Origin: a virus
Strand: one strand, 5' to 3'
IMG/VR virus record: IMGVR_UViG_3300010339_000014
Coordinates: 1-26,089 of that record
Length of the DNA stretch: 26,089 nucleotides
This document shows positions 15,864-23,302 of this stretch, piece after piece. Under the pieces are notes generated by a model, which saw only the letters and a program-made list of their open reading frames with translations, made no database searches and was not told the DNA's origin. The translations under genes and the position numbers were made by a program. The first letter of the stretch is position 1. Each line of letters starts with the position of its first letter.

Positions 15864-16698
15864 ATGTCACTAAAACTGACCTAAATGTAATGGGTCTCCT
15901 TGGCGGAATCCAAGGGAAAACAACCTTCTCTGATTGACTTGAACGCTGAAACGCCAACAAGGGGCAAGCCGAAAGGCAGCCTGAGAGACTAAGTGAGAGG
16001 GCACCCAGACCGGGTGATGCGATAGTCCGAGCATTACGGGAATAAAAACCGTAAGAGGTGGGCAGAAATGACCCATCCCAGCAAGGCTGGTAACAAACGC
16101 CCCTCAAAATGATTACGGGCAGAATGACAGCGTGAACGTTACGCCTGCCGTCGCGCTCTCAGGCGATCCGGGAACAGACCAACAGACTCTTACCTCGGCT
16201 GGCTATCTTGGCGGCGTCATCGTTGCTCTCACGAGCAATGTCGCCTCGGGATACACTGGCAACGGTACCCCAATAGGGACGGGCGGCTACACACAGCAGT
16301 CCGCCAACGAGCCTGCATTCGGTGCTATTGGCAACATCGTGCCTTGTGACACGTTGACTTCCAACACCACCGGTAACATCCCGTTCGCAACCTTACTCAA
16401 TGGTCCCGGCGAATTTGCTGGCGCTATTGGACCTTCCGGCTCCAAGAAAGCCCCCGTTGTCCGCGCACTTTGGCAGGGCAACGTGGACAATCAGGGCTAT
16501 GATTCTGGTGCATCCACCTTCGCAGTCGGCCAGTACGTTTACTGCGGCTCTTCCGGCTCTTCTGCCGGTGCCGTAGGGAAATATACCGTGGTGACTCGTT
16601 CTGGTGGCGGTACGGCATCAACCGCAATCCCTGTGGGCATCTGCACCCACGTTCCAACCGCTGGCGAGCCTTGGCTCGGCGTAGCGAGTTTGATCTAA
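15864..16698 (+). CDS. Probable capsid decoration protein, split by a group I intron (exons 15864-15882 and 16112-16698)
   Basis: Without splicing, translation from ATG 15864 (GGAG 12 bases upstream) stops after six codons at a TAA formed across the 5' splice site. Joining T15882 to A16112 gives a continuous 201-residue protein beginning MSLKLTYYGQNDSVNVTPAV. The product is small, Gly/Ser/Thr-rich and beta-type, with FAVGQYVY...VGKYTVV and STAIPVGICTH...WLGVASLI, a pattern like head-decoration proteins that sit on the capsid surface. It lies directly upstream of the major capsid gene, the usual place for such a protein. A translation starting at GTG 16132 would give 188 residues but has no ribosome site and would drop the conserved-looking N-terminus. 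Exon structure strongly supported; function inferred from position and composition. Confidence 0.75.
15883..16111 (+). ncRNA. ORF-less group I self-splicing intron (229 nt)
   Basis: Core elements can be paired by eye. P1: exon GACCT (15878-15882) with internal guide GGGTC (15892-15896), giving the required U.G at the 5' splice site. P2: 15898-15903/15910-15915. P3: CCTTCTC 15924-15930 with GAGAGGG 15995-16001. A GAAA-capped stem at 15968-15977 lies in the P4-P6 region. P7: GACTA 15987-15991 with TAGTC 16023-16027 (the GATAGTCC element). P8: 16002-16006/16012-16016. P9: TTACGG/CCGTAA 16034-16039/16049-16054. Further P9-side stems: 16059-16062/16072-16075 and 16078-16082/16086-16090. The intron ends in G16111. 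P10: exon ATTAC (16112-16116) pairs perfectly with GTAAT (15887-15891). It carries no endonuclease gene. Confidence 0.93.
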
Positions 16699-16729
16699 GG
16701 AGGAATCGACTAAGACAACTTCTTAGGAG
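16697..16729 (+). promoter_or_regulatory. Tandem ribosome sites and small hairpin before the capsid gene
   Basis: A near-perfect AAGGAGG (16697-16703) lies just past the decoration gene stop with no start codon in range. A second AGGAG (16725-16729) lies 11 bases before ATG 16741. Between them CTAAGA (16710-16715) and TCTTAG (16721-16726) form a 6-bp hairpin that would partly cover the second site. The upstream site may act as a standby site for this highly expressed gene. Confidence 0.55.
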
Positions 16730-16740
16730 AAAAAACTACT

Positions 16741-17700
16741 ATGGCTAATCTATCTCGCACACAACAGCAAACCGCAATGCTCGGTCAGCTTCTCAAGACC
16801 GCTGGCGGCCGCCAGAAGCTCGCTGCTTCTCTCGGTCCTTCCCTCCGTCGTCGTCGTGACTATATGAGTATCGCCCGCAAGGCGCTCATGGTCGAGACGC
16901 TCCCGGATGGTGCGTTGCCCATCTATGACAAGGAATTTGATACCTCCGCGATGACCGTGGGTTCCACCCCCGGATCGTCCTTCGTCGAAGCATTCGTGGT
17001 TGGCGAAGAGGGCGGAGACATCGTTCGTGTCACCAAGCCCAAGAGGGTCACTGTGCCGACGTTTGAAATCGTCAGCAACCCGATGATCCCCATCACCCAG
17101 ATCAAGGAGCGCCGTTTCGATCTCGTCGCCCGCTCGCTCAACTTGGCTAAGGCCGAAGTTGGCGCGCAGGAAGACGGATACGTCTTCGGTCTTTTTGACG
17201 CCGTGGCCACTGCCGCTGCTGGCAAGTCGGCCAACGACCCGGTTTACAACGTGAGCATCGCCATCAACGCCCCCATCGACATTAACTCGATGGCAGACGG
17301 TTTTGGGCAGGTGCAGCGCCACGACCTCTCGGTGGCATTCATCTTCTTCAACCCGAGGGATTATACCGACTTGCTCAAGTGGACTCAACAAAACATCGAC
17401 AGGGAAACCCAGCGCAAGCTCCTCAAGACCGGCGTCATGGGCTATCTCTGGGGCGCAACGCTCCTCCAGTCCCGTAAGGTCGGCTACGGCTCGATCTACA
17501 TTCTGGCGGACGCAGAGTTCCTCGGCGTGATCCCCGAACGTATTCCGCTCACCGTCATGAGCGCCGACCGTCCTGACCTCCGTCAGATCGGCTTCTCGAT
17601 CTTCGAGAACCTCGGCTTCCTCGTGTTCAACCCGTCCGGCATTCAAGTGCTTCACGTGAACGGACGCTACAGTTCAACCGCCAACACCGGCGAGAACTAA
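16741..17700 (+). CDS. Major capsid protein (HK97 fold)
   Basis: 319 residues. The sequence has the layout of an HK97-type capsid subunit of the kind found in large myoviruses: a basic helical N-arm (LSRTQQQTAMLGQLLKTAGG...LRRRRDYMSIARKALM), an extended-loop region with VTVPTFEIVSNPMIPITQIKERRFDLVARS, the P-domain spine helix (AEVGAQEDGYVFGLFDAVATAA), the A-domain with DLSVAFIFFNPRDYTDLL, and a C-terminal strand region (GSIYILADAEFLGVIPERIPLTV...GFLVFNPSGIQVLHV). There is no separate N-terminal delta domain of the length seen in HK97, consistent with a separate scaffold gene. Gene order (protease, scaffold, decoration, capsid, terminator) supports the call. A strong terminator follows, as expected for the most abundant late product. 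Confidence 0.88.
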   Translation: MANLSRTQQQTAMLGQLLKTAGGRQKLAASLGPSLRRRRDYMSIARKALMVETLPDGALPIYDKEFDTSAMTVGSTPGSSFVEAFVVGEEGGDIVRVTKPKRVTVPTFEIVSNPMIPITQIKERRFDLVARSLNLAKAEVGAQEDGYVFGLFDAVATAAAGKSANDPVYNVSIAINAPIDINSMADGFGQVQRHDLSVAFIFFNPRDYTDLLKWTQQNIDRETQRKLLKTGVMGYLWGATLLQSRKVGYGSIYILADAEFLGVIPERIPLTVMSADRPDLRQIGFSIFENLGFLVFNPSGIQVLHVNGRYSSTANTGEN

Positions 17701-17728
17701 ACCGCTTGGCAGTACCCAGTAGATGTAT

Positions 17729-17764
17729 CAAAGGGCGGGCCTTATCGGTCCGCCCTTTTTGTTT
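17729..17764 (+). terminator. Strong intrinsic terminator after the capsid gene
   Basis: AAAGGGCGG (17730-17738) pairs with CCGCCCTTT (17750-17758) around an inner partly paired loop, followed by TTTTTGTTT. The stem is GC-rich and the T-run good. Confidence 0.9.
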
Positions 17765-17825
17765 ACCCCAATATCCAATCCTTTTAAGTAGCTCCAGTAT
17801 TAAGCCCTTTGGAGGCTGGGTCGCC

Positions 17826-18263
17826 TTGCAGAAATCCTTTGTAGTCAAAAGTTCCATCAATTTCGCAAATTTCGGCTTCTTCGTGCACGTCGGGGATATT
17901 TTGGTTCACGACACTGCAAACGGGAACAAGCTGACTGTGTACCGGAACGGCGAGATCGTAAAGGCCATCACTCAGACGGCCCTCGGCATGGCCGCTCTGC
18001 TCAAGCAGGGCTTTGTCTCCGAATTGCTGGTCTCCCAGCGCCCCGCCGCCGTTCCAGCGTCTCCCAGAGCCCCTGAAGCCCCAAGGAAGCCCACTCCAGC
18101 CCCGGCGTCGGAGTTTGACAGGCTCAAGGCGCAGAAGAACGCCATACTTGAAAAGGAAACCAAGAAGCCCAAGCTGGAGCCCAAGCCGGAGCCAAAGCCG
18201 GAAACCCCGAAGCCGAAACCCGAAGCCCAAAAGGAAAAGCCAAAAGAGAGTGCGGACCTGTAA
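17826..18263 (+). CDS. Hypothetical protein with Pro/Lys-rich tail (145 aa)
   Basis: I place the start at TTG 17826, with GGAGG (17811-17815) 10 bases upstream. A longer in-frame ATG at 17706 would run the gene through the capsid terminator and is rejected. The N-terminal 70 residues form a beta-rich domain (FVVKSSINFANFGFFVHVGDILVHDTANGNKLTVYRNGEIVKAI), like a small SH3-type fold, followed by a helix. The rest is a low-complexity tail of Pro, Lys and Glu (KPKLEPKPEPKPETPKPKPE), probably unstructured. It directly follows the capsid gene and overlaps the next small gene by 14 bases. It could be a head-completion or capsid-associated protein; I do not recognise the family. Confidence 0.6.
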   Translation: MQKSFVVKSSINFANFGFFVHVGDILVHDTANGNKLTVYRNGEIVKAITQTALGMAALLKQGFVSELLVSQRPAAVPASPRAPEAPRKPTPAPASEFDRLKAQKNAILEKETKKPKLEPKPEPKPETPKPKPEAQKEKPKESADL

Positions 18264-18462
18264 GGACATCCCTTGGGTTGTTGACCATTGCAGTATGTGC
18301 CATCGCTGGCTGGACACCCACAATGCTGTTATGAACCTTGGCAAGCATGAAAACGATTTGATTGCATGCTGTTGTTTGGCGTACCGCCTGCTGTATCCCG
18401 GCGACGCAGATAATGCCATTTGCATGAGCGAGCGCAAAGGCTACGCTCTCCGAGGCAAATAA
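18250..18462 (+). CDS. Small Cys/His-rich protein (70 aa)
   Basis: GTG 18250 to TAA 18462 encodes 70 residues. It overlaps the preceding gene by 14 bases, and its stop overlaps the HNH start by one base (TAATG), a typical coupling arrangement. It holds several Cys and His residues (TCKDIPWVVDHCSMCHRWLDTH; HENDLIACCCLAYRLLYP), suggesting a small zinc-binding fold. The C-x2-C-H pair with the later C-C-C could form one site. The start is uncertain: only a weak purine-rich sequence precedes the GTG. An ATG at 18295 would give a shorter product without ribosome site. No family recognised. Confidence 0.45.
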   Translation: MRTCKDIPWVVDHCSMCHRWLDTHNAVMNLGKHENDLIACCCLAYRLLYPGDADNAICMSERKGYALRGK

Positions 18463-18797
18463 TGCCTCGAACCCCACGTAAAACTCAATGGGATCGCACC
18501 GCAAGCAAATGCGACGGCCGCTGCTGGTACTGCGGGCATCTTCCCGACCCCGACGACCTCACGGTGGACCATGCCCTTCCTCGTTCCCGCGGCGGATTCA
18601 ACCACGACGACAACTTGCTTCCGTCTTGTTCCAACTGCAACAATACCAAGGCTAACATGACGGTTAGCGAGTTCCGGAAGTACTGTAAGGTGGCTGTTAT
18701 CCGCAGGGCAATTACCCTTGGCTACTATGCGGGAGATTTAAGTCGAATCAAGATCATGTTTTTTGGTGAAGGCAACTCCAATCCCTTCAGTTTCTAA
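18462..18797 (+). CDS. Small HNH endonuclease (111 aa)
   Basis: A compact HNH domain fills most of the protein: the zinc pair C21-W-Y-C24-G, the catalytic D36-H37 in LTVDHALPRSRGG, N51 in DDNLLPSC, and C56-S-N-C59-N60. These are the classical HNH residues of the McrA/homing type. No separate DNA-binding domain is present, only a basic N-terminus (MPRTPRKTQWDR) and a C-terminal helix. The start overlaps the previous stop (TAATG) with CGAGG 6 bases upstream, so it is coupled to the 70-residue gene. In phages these minimal enzymes are usually selfish; some HNH enzymes near terminase genes take part in packaging, but no terminase is seen here. Confidence 0.88.
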   Translation: MPRTPRKTQWDRTASKCDGRCWYCGHLPDPDDLTVDHALPRSRGGFNHDDNLLPSCSNCNNTKANMTVSEFRKYCKVAVIRRAITLGYYAGDLSRIKIMFFGEGNSNPFSF

Positions 18798-18834
18798 CGA
18801 CTTTCCAAGCCTTCAATGAGGGCTTATCAGGCCA

Positions 18835-19590
18835 ATGGGCATCGTCTACCTAATCACCAACAACGTCAACGGCAAGTTGTACATAGGGCAAACCACCCTA
18901 CCTTTGGCTGCCCGCTGGAAGCTTCACGTCAGTGCTGCTCGCCGTCGAGTCCGTGGTTCTCCTTATCTTGAAGCAGCTATCCGCAAACACGGTGTCAGAG
19001 CTTTTTCTTTTCGAGAATTGACACAAGCTAATTCGCAGGAAGAATTGAACGTTCTAGAAAGGCGATACATTGAGGAGTGTGGAACGCGTTCAACCGGATA
19101 CAACCTTGCCGCTGGTGGACAAAATATAAACCACGCAAAACAGTCGGACTCAGCACGGCTTCGGGCAAACCCCACGAGAGGAAGAAAGTGGATTTATAAG
19201 GACGGGCAAAAAGCGCGAGTGCTTCAAAGTGAAGTCGAAGCTTACTTAGAATTCGGCTGGTGTTTGGGTCAGGGAAACAGACGTTCTATATCGATAGAGG
19301 CCCGCCAAAAGATTAGCAGGGCTTTCAAGGGAAAGCAACTAACGGATGAGCACCGTAAAAACATCGCAACGGGATTGCTTGGACGGCAGTGTTCCGAAAA
19401 TACCCGTAAAAGAATCAGTGAGAAATGGACACCAGAACGTAAGAATGCCCTACGGCTGTGCACCATCAAAAGGAACAAAGCTCAAATTGGAACGCGTTGG
19501 ATTACAAGAGGCGGGATTAACAAACGAGTTTCATCTGAAGAAGCAACCACTCACGTTGGACAGGGCTGGCAATTCGGACGGGTGCTTTAA
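18835..19590 (+). CDS. GIY-YIG homing endonuclease with NUMOD-type DNA-binding repeats
   Basis: 251 residues. The N-terminal nuclease domain carries G2-I-V-Y5 and L15-Y-I-G18 with R27 on the following helix, and ends with LERRYIEECGTRSTGYNLAAGG, which contains the metal-binding Glu and a conserved Asn. The middle has two to three NUMOD3-like repeats (SIEARQKISRAFKGKQ; TDEHRKNIATGLLGRQ; SENTRKRISEKW), known to contact DNA in Seg-type and intron-encoded enzymes. Two copies of a W-I-x-K/R-G-G/x...V-x-S/x-E...GW-x-G/F-G-type module flank them (RKWIYKDGQ...FGWCLG; TRWITRGGI...GWQFG). It is A+T-richer than its neighbours. Its stop overlaps the next gene's start by one base (TAATG). The ribosome site is weak. 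A free-standing selfish gene. Confidence 0.92.
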   Translation: MGIVYLITNNVNGKLYIGQTTLPLAARWKLHVSAARRRVRGSPYLEAAIRKHGVRAFSFRELTQANSQEELNVLERRYIEECGTRSTGYNLAAGGQNINHAKQSDSARLRANPTRGRKWIYKDGQKARVLQSEVEAYLEFGWCLGQGNRRSISIEARQKISRAFKGKQLTDEHRKNIATGLLGRQCSENTRKRISEKWTPERKNALRLCTIKRNKAQIGTRWITRGGINKRVSSEEATTHVGQGWQFGRVL

Positions 19591-21155
19591 TGGACGGGTT
19601 TTTCATCACAATTCCTGTAGTTTTGGCGGACAAGCATCCATTCACAAAAACTGCTATTTCTTTGCCCGAAATTATCAGGCAAACAAATTCGTTTTCCAAA
19701 AAATACAGGCCGGGCTGTGCGCCGAAGCTGCTGGACTCGAATCCGAAGGCTCTCTTCCTCCACTACAACGTGAAATGCAACAAAAAGGACAGCGATCCTG
19801 CGGGCCACGATGTCCGCATCCAGTTCGACGTGACGAAGGTGCAGGAATCCCAGCAGGCGAGAGACCTCGACGTTCAAGTCAGTTGCTCGTGCCCGGCATT
19901 CCTATACTGGGGGGCGCAGTGGAATCTTCATCAACAGGACGGGCTGCTCGGCACCCCGCGTCCGAAGCTCGTCGCCCCGACCGAGCGCCTCGACCTCCGG
20001 GCAAATTATGTAATCTGCAAGCACGTCCACTCAGTCTTCGAGCGCATCCTGCCTTCGGTCCAGCACAACATCGTGAAGATACTGCGCGAGCGGGAAATCC
20101 AGCGCCACAAGGACGAGGAACGCAAGACCCCCGAGCGGCTCAAGAAGAAGCAAGACGAGATGCGTCGGAAGAAGGAACTGGAGAAAATCCACAAGATCAA
20201 GGACAAGAAAATCAGGGACAAGCTGCTCAAGGAACTGGAGAGCGGGGAACAAGCCCGCATCCTGCACGAGCAAGAGTTAACAGACCAAGGCAAGGCTCCG
20301 GGCAAGGTCGAGGAAGAAGTGGTCGAGCGCACGGGTCCGGCGCTTGAGCCCGAGGAAGAAGAAATTATCGAAGACTTGACAGAGCCGGAAAAGGAGCCAG
20401 CCGCGGAGCCCGAAGAGAAAGAGATCGACATCGAGGACTTGACGAAGCAAGAAGAAAAAAGGCGGCACGAAGAAGGCGAGCCGCACATCCACACCGGGCT
20501 TCCGTACGAAACCGAAAAGAAGCCGGAGGAGGAAGAGTCCGCGTCCGACATGCTGAGCAGGCTTTGGAAGCAGGTGAAGAAGCCCGGCAAGAAGTCGCCC
20601 GCATACATGGAGAAGCTGCGCAACGTCTGGAACAAGATCAAGAATTGGGTCACGAGGAAAAAGTCCGCCCTTGAGCCCGAGGAAGACGAGGACCTGTCGG
20701 CGATCCGGGACTTGGTTCAGCGGGAAAGAGGAAAGCTCACCAAGGCCCACACCGCCATAGAGCACCGCGACGCCAAGAAAGGCATGAGGGTCTGCTGGCT
20801 CGCGGACATGAAACTGAAAGGCACCGTGGAGAACGTCGGGAAGAACTATGTCACTGTGCATTGGGACCAAGGGCACGAGAGCACCGTCACCGCCAACCTC
20901 TTGCTTGATATTTCGCCTCAGCGCCGCTTTCAGTTCGCCGCGGTGTTTGACGACCCGGAGGTCGGCGACAAGGTTATATTTTCCAGCGATCCAGCTTACA
21001 AAGACACAGTGGGCACGGTAGTGGAAGCGCGAGGCAGCAACAAATTTTTGGTGGACTGGGGAAAGGACCGCTGGGACAATCCCACCGTTTCCATCCTGCA
21101 TAAGACGCACTTGAAGGTGGTCGAGAAGGCCATGTTCAGCGGAGGCGTTAAGTAA
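19590..21155 (+). CDS. SWIM-type zinc finger and SH3/KOW-like protein (521 aa)
   Basis: The N-terminal part has a SWIM-like zinc motif: C99-S-C101-P-A-F...C143-K-H145, with a long insertion between the halves. SWIM fingers bind DNA or proteins, and phage proteins with this 'CSCPAF...CKHV' form are known to me from large phages, function unassigned. Residues about 165-235 are strongly basic and helical (coiled coil), about 250-320 very acidic. The C-terminal 125 residues carry two SH3/KOW-like beta-barrel segments (about 396-440, KGMRVCWLADMKLKGTVENV; about 458-515, VGDKVIFSSDPAYKDTVGTVV). The start overlaps the GIY-YIG stop and the end overlaps the next start, each by one base. Possibly a DNA- or RNA-contacting internal virion protein. 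Confidence 0.68.
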   Translation: MDGFFITIPVVLADKHPFTKTAISLPEIIRQTNSFSKKYRPGCAPKLLDSNPKALFLHYNVKCNKKDSDPAGHDVRIQFDVTKVQESQQARDLDVQVSCSCPAFLYWGAQWNLHQQDGLLGTPRPKLVAPTERLDLRANYVICKHVHSVFERILPSVQHNIVKILREREIQRHKDEERKTPERLKKKQDEMRRKKELEKIHKIKDKKIRDKLLKELESGEQARILHEQELTDQGKAPGKVEEEVVERTGPALEPEEEEIIEDLTEPEKEPAAEPEEKEIDIEDLTKQEEKRRHEEGEPHIHTGLPYETEKKPEEEESASDMLSRLWKQVKKPGKKSPAYMEKLRNVWNKIKNWVTRKKSALEPEEDEDLSAIRDLVQRERGKLTKAHTAIEHRDAKKGMRVCWLADMKLKGTVENVGKNYVTVHWDQGHESTVTANLLLDISPQRRFQFAAVFDDPEVGDKVIFSSDPAYKDTVGTVVEARGSNKFLVDWGKDRWDNPTVSILHKTHLKVVEKAMFSGGVK

Positions 21156-22972
21156 TGCCGCTCATCAGCCAGCATCCAATATCGGGCGTGAACGCCGGGC
21201 CGGGTCAACCGTGGTCGAGTCCCAACAACATCACGCTCGACACCCCCGGCACTCCGGCTACCGTTCAACTGAGTTTTGGCACCGTTGGGGGTCTCTTGAT
21301 TGCGCATTTCGTAGACTCGTTCGGTCCCGCCGTGAGTTCCTCTTATGCGATTTCAGACACGGCATCCAACGTTTGGACGCAGCTTTTCTTCTATTCCTCT
21401 TCCGTTGGTGGGACTCAGATAGTCTGGTACGCATACACTAACTCGACTAGTCCCACGACGGTGAGCGTGACGGGAGGGGTATCAGGGCCTTATTTCAACG
21501 GCGTCGAATTAGCAGAGTTCTCGGGCGTCGGACTCCCCGACCAAGTTCAAATCCCAGTCTGGAACGGACCCACGAATCCGCTCACGGCGACCGCAATCAC
21601 GACCACGGCATCGAACGAACTCATTCTCAGCTTCGGTTCTATCGTGACTGCATCTGGCTTCAACTTTGTTCCACACAACACGGCTCCGACATCCACTGTC
21701 TTGTCCCCGATGCTGCCCCTCGCGTTCAGCGGTTATCAGGGCGGGATCGATGATTACTACTACGAGCAAATGGGCTACGAGATAGTGAACTCCATCCAGT
21801 CGGGCTTCGTCGCAACGCAGGGGAACCCATTCGGCAACAACGGAACTCTGGGCGTCGCTTCATTCTTCGCTACGGGTACGATAGCCTTGGTTCAAGTCGC
21901 TCAGGGCGTCATTATGAACTATCCGTTCAAGGTTCCCAGTTCTCCAGCCAATGCTGCTACTACTTTTGGCTCGGGTCCGGTTTCCCAAACGCTTCAGGCA
22001 ACCTACGGCGGCTTCGGCGTTCCCCCTGTGAGCATCACGGGACTGGAAATCTCGGTCGGCGGAAACCAAAATTTCGCGGGCTCAGGCTCCTACTTGACCG
22101 CGACGCTCGGGAACACGCCATACACGGCTCCCTCGGTCCAGTTCCAACTGCCTTCCGTTAGCGGGTCCGTAGTGGTGGCGGGTTCCGACCCGTTCTGGGG
22201 ACAGGCAGCCCTCGGCAACGCCGGACTCATAAGCTTGCTCAACAGCGGAAGCGTAACTGTCAACATCCAAGCCGATGCCATGACGAGCCCGCCCGTGGCC
22301 GTCCAATTTGACATCTACGATGTTTCCTTCGGGTACACGTATGCCGTGAGCACGACCACGATCACAAGCGACGTGAATCCGTCCGTGTTCACCAATCCGG
22401 TCACCTTCACGATCAATGTGATGGGCGCGACGAGCCCGCCCACGGCTCCCACGGGAACTATCACCATCTTGGACGGGACCAGTCCCCCTGTCCCCATCAT
22501 CACGGGCGTGCCGCTCGTGTCGGGCGTCGCCCAGTACACCACAAGCAGCTTGAGCACTGGAACTCATGCTTTAACGGCGATCTATGTTCCTTCGGGCAGC
22601 TTCCCAGCGAGCAGCGGCAGCATGGTGCAAGTAGTGACTCCGCTTTCTGGTTTGTGGACTAATGCCCCGTACCCCGGCAGGCTGGCGCTGTACTGCCATC
22701 CGCTGACCGGGCCGTACACGTCCCCCGCTATCGGGTCGTTTGACCCCCGGCGCGACATGCAAATCTACGTGGACGGCGACCTGCTCAACATCGTCTCGTT
22801 CTCGTTCGATCCCGTCAACAACAGGTACCTGCTGTTCAGCTACAGCGTGTTCGACTTGCAGGGGGTCGTGCAGGGCGCATACCATATCCCGAATCCGCCT
22901 TTCGCGGATGCTGCGACCCGGACGGTGCCACCCGCCGCCTTCATCGCGAAATACTCTCCTTACGGGGCCTAA
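21155..22972 (+). CDS. Large appendage protein with Ig-like domain (605 aa)
   Basis: The start is coupled to the preceding gene (TAATG), with GGAGG nearby upstream. Three parts can be seen. Residues 1 to about 240 form a beta-sandwich domain sharing motif order with the 256-residue protein at 13991 (TVGGLLIAH, AISDTASNVWTQL, AEFSGVG, TTTASNELIL). A second beta-rich region follows to about 390. Residues about 395-500 match bacterial Ig-like domains of the Big_3/5 kind (TTTITSDVNPSVFTNPVTFT...PTGTITILDG...LSTGTHALTAIYVPSGSF). The C-terminus (FDPRRDMQIYVDGDLLNIVSF...RYLLFSYSVFDL) may be a receptor- or attachment-domain. Ig-like domains on phage virions usually bind surface glycans weakly. Very probably a virion surface protein; tail versus capsid cannot be decided. 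Confidence 0.75.
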   Translation: MPLISQHPISGVNAGPGQPWSSPNNITLDTPGTPATVQLSFGTVGGLLIAHFVDSFGPAVSSSYAISDTASNVWTQLFFYSSSVGGTQIVWYAYTNSTSPTTVSVTGGVSGPYFNGVELAEFSGVGLPDQVQIPVWNGPTNPLTATAITTTASNELILSFGSIVTASGFNFVPHNTAPTSTVLSPMLPLAFSGYQGGIDDYYYEQMGYEIVNSIQSGFVATQGNPFGNNGTLGVASFFATGTIALVQVAQGVIMNYPFKVPSSPANAATTFGSGPVSQTLQATYGGFGVPPVSITGLEISVGGNQNFAGSGSYLTATLGNTPYTAPSVQFQLPSVSGSVVVAGSDPFWGQAALGNAGLISLLNSGSVTVNIQADAMTSPPVAVQFDIYDVSFGYTYAVSTTTITSDVNPSVFTNPVTFTINVMGATSPPTAPTGTITILDGTSPPVPIITGVPLVSGVAQYTTSSLSTGTHALTAIYVPSGSFPASSGSMVQVVTPLSGLWTNAPYPGRLALYCHPLTGPYTSPAIGSFDPRRDMQIYVDGDLLNIVSFSFDPVNNRYLLFSYSVFDLQGVVQGAYHIPNPPFADAATRTVPPAAFIAKYSPYGA

Positions 22973-23024
22973 GGGCGGCTTTTCCCGCAAACCCAAGAAA
23001 AACCAGCTACAGCTTCCATTGTAG

Positions 23025-23055
23025 GGCTCGCTTTGAGCCTATCCCTAGCTAGGAG
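23025..23055 (+). promoter_or_regulatory. Hairpin and palindrome overlapping the next ribosome site
   Basis: GGCTC/GAGCC (23025-23029/23035-23039) forms a 5-bp hairpin. The 10-base palindrome CCTAGCTAGG (23044-23053) overlaps the AGGAG ribosome site (23051-23055) of the gene starting at 23062, so it could modulate its translation. Confidence 0.4.
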
Positions 23056-23061
23056 AACCAA

Positions 23062-23289
23062 ATGAGTAAGAAAATCGCAAAGGTTGACAACGAGGCCATG
23101 AATTCGCTCTACGGCTCGGAATTCGCCCGCCTTGCAGGCAAGAAGACCGCAGATTGGCAGGACGAGAAGGGCGCTCCGAAGGACCCGCAGGCGTTTCGCG
23201 ATCACGAAGAGTATCTCGCCACCTTGAAGTCCGTGTTGGCTGAAGACGGCTCTCAGGACCACGATCCCAACGACAAAATTTTGGATTAG
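23062..23289 (+). CDS. Small acidic hypothetical protein (75 aa)
   Basis: ATG 23062 has AGGAG 6 bases upstream. The 75 residues are charged and helical with an acidic, probably unstructured C-terminus (LAEDGSQDHDPNDKILD). It contains GKKTADW, one of the short K-T-A motifs that recur in several proteins of this window. There is no membrane segment and no family that I recognise. It follows the appendage gene after an 89-base gap and is followed within 13 bases by a GIY-YIG gene, so it was probably adjacent to the 23871 gene before that insertion. A small virion or assembly protein is possible. Confidence 0.7.
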   Translation: MSKKIAKVDNEAMNSLYGSEFARLAGKKTADWQDEKGAPKDPQAFRDHEEYLATLKSVLAEDGSQDHDPNDKILD

Positions 23290-23302
23290 TCGCGAGGAAC
23301 GC

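Noticed and set aside
15731-15937. 68-codon plus frame before and into the intron
   Set aside because: It starts with a TTG in the inverted repeat, lacks a ribosome site and runs through P1, P2 and P3 of the intron. The structured RNA explains the sequence.
17706-17825. Upstream extension of the post-capsid gene to ATG 17706
   Set aside because: It would translate through the strong capsid terminator. TTG 17826 has a GGAGG site at good spacing and begins the sensible domain.
20277-21110. 277-codon minus-strand frame opposite the SWIM/SH3 gene
   Set aside because: Shadow frame: low-complexity Leu/Phe/Arg composition mirrors the Glu/Lys-rich plus gene, and there is no start signal.
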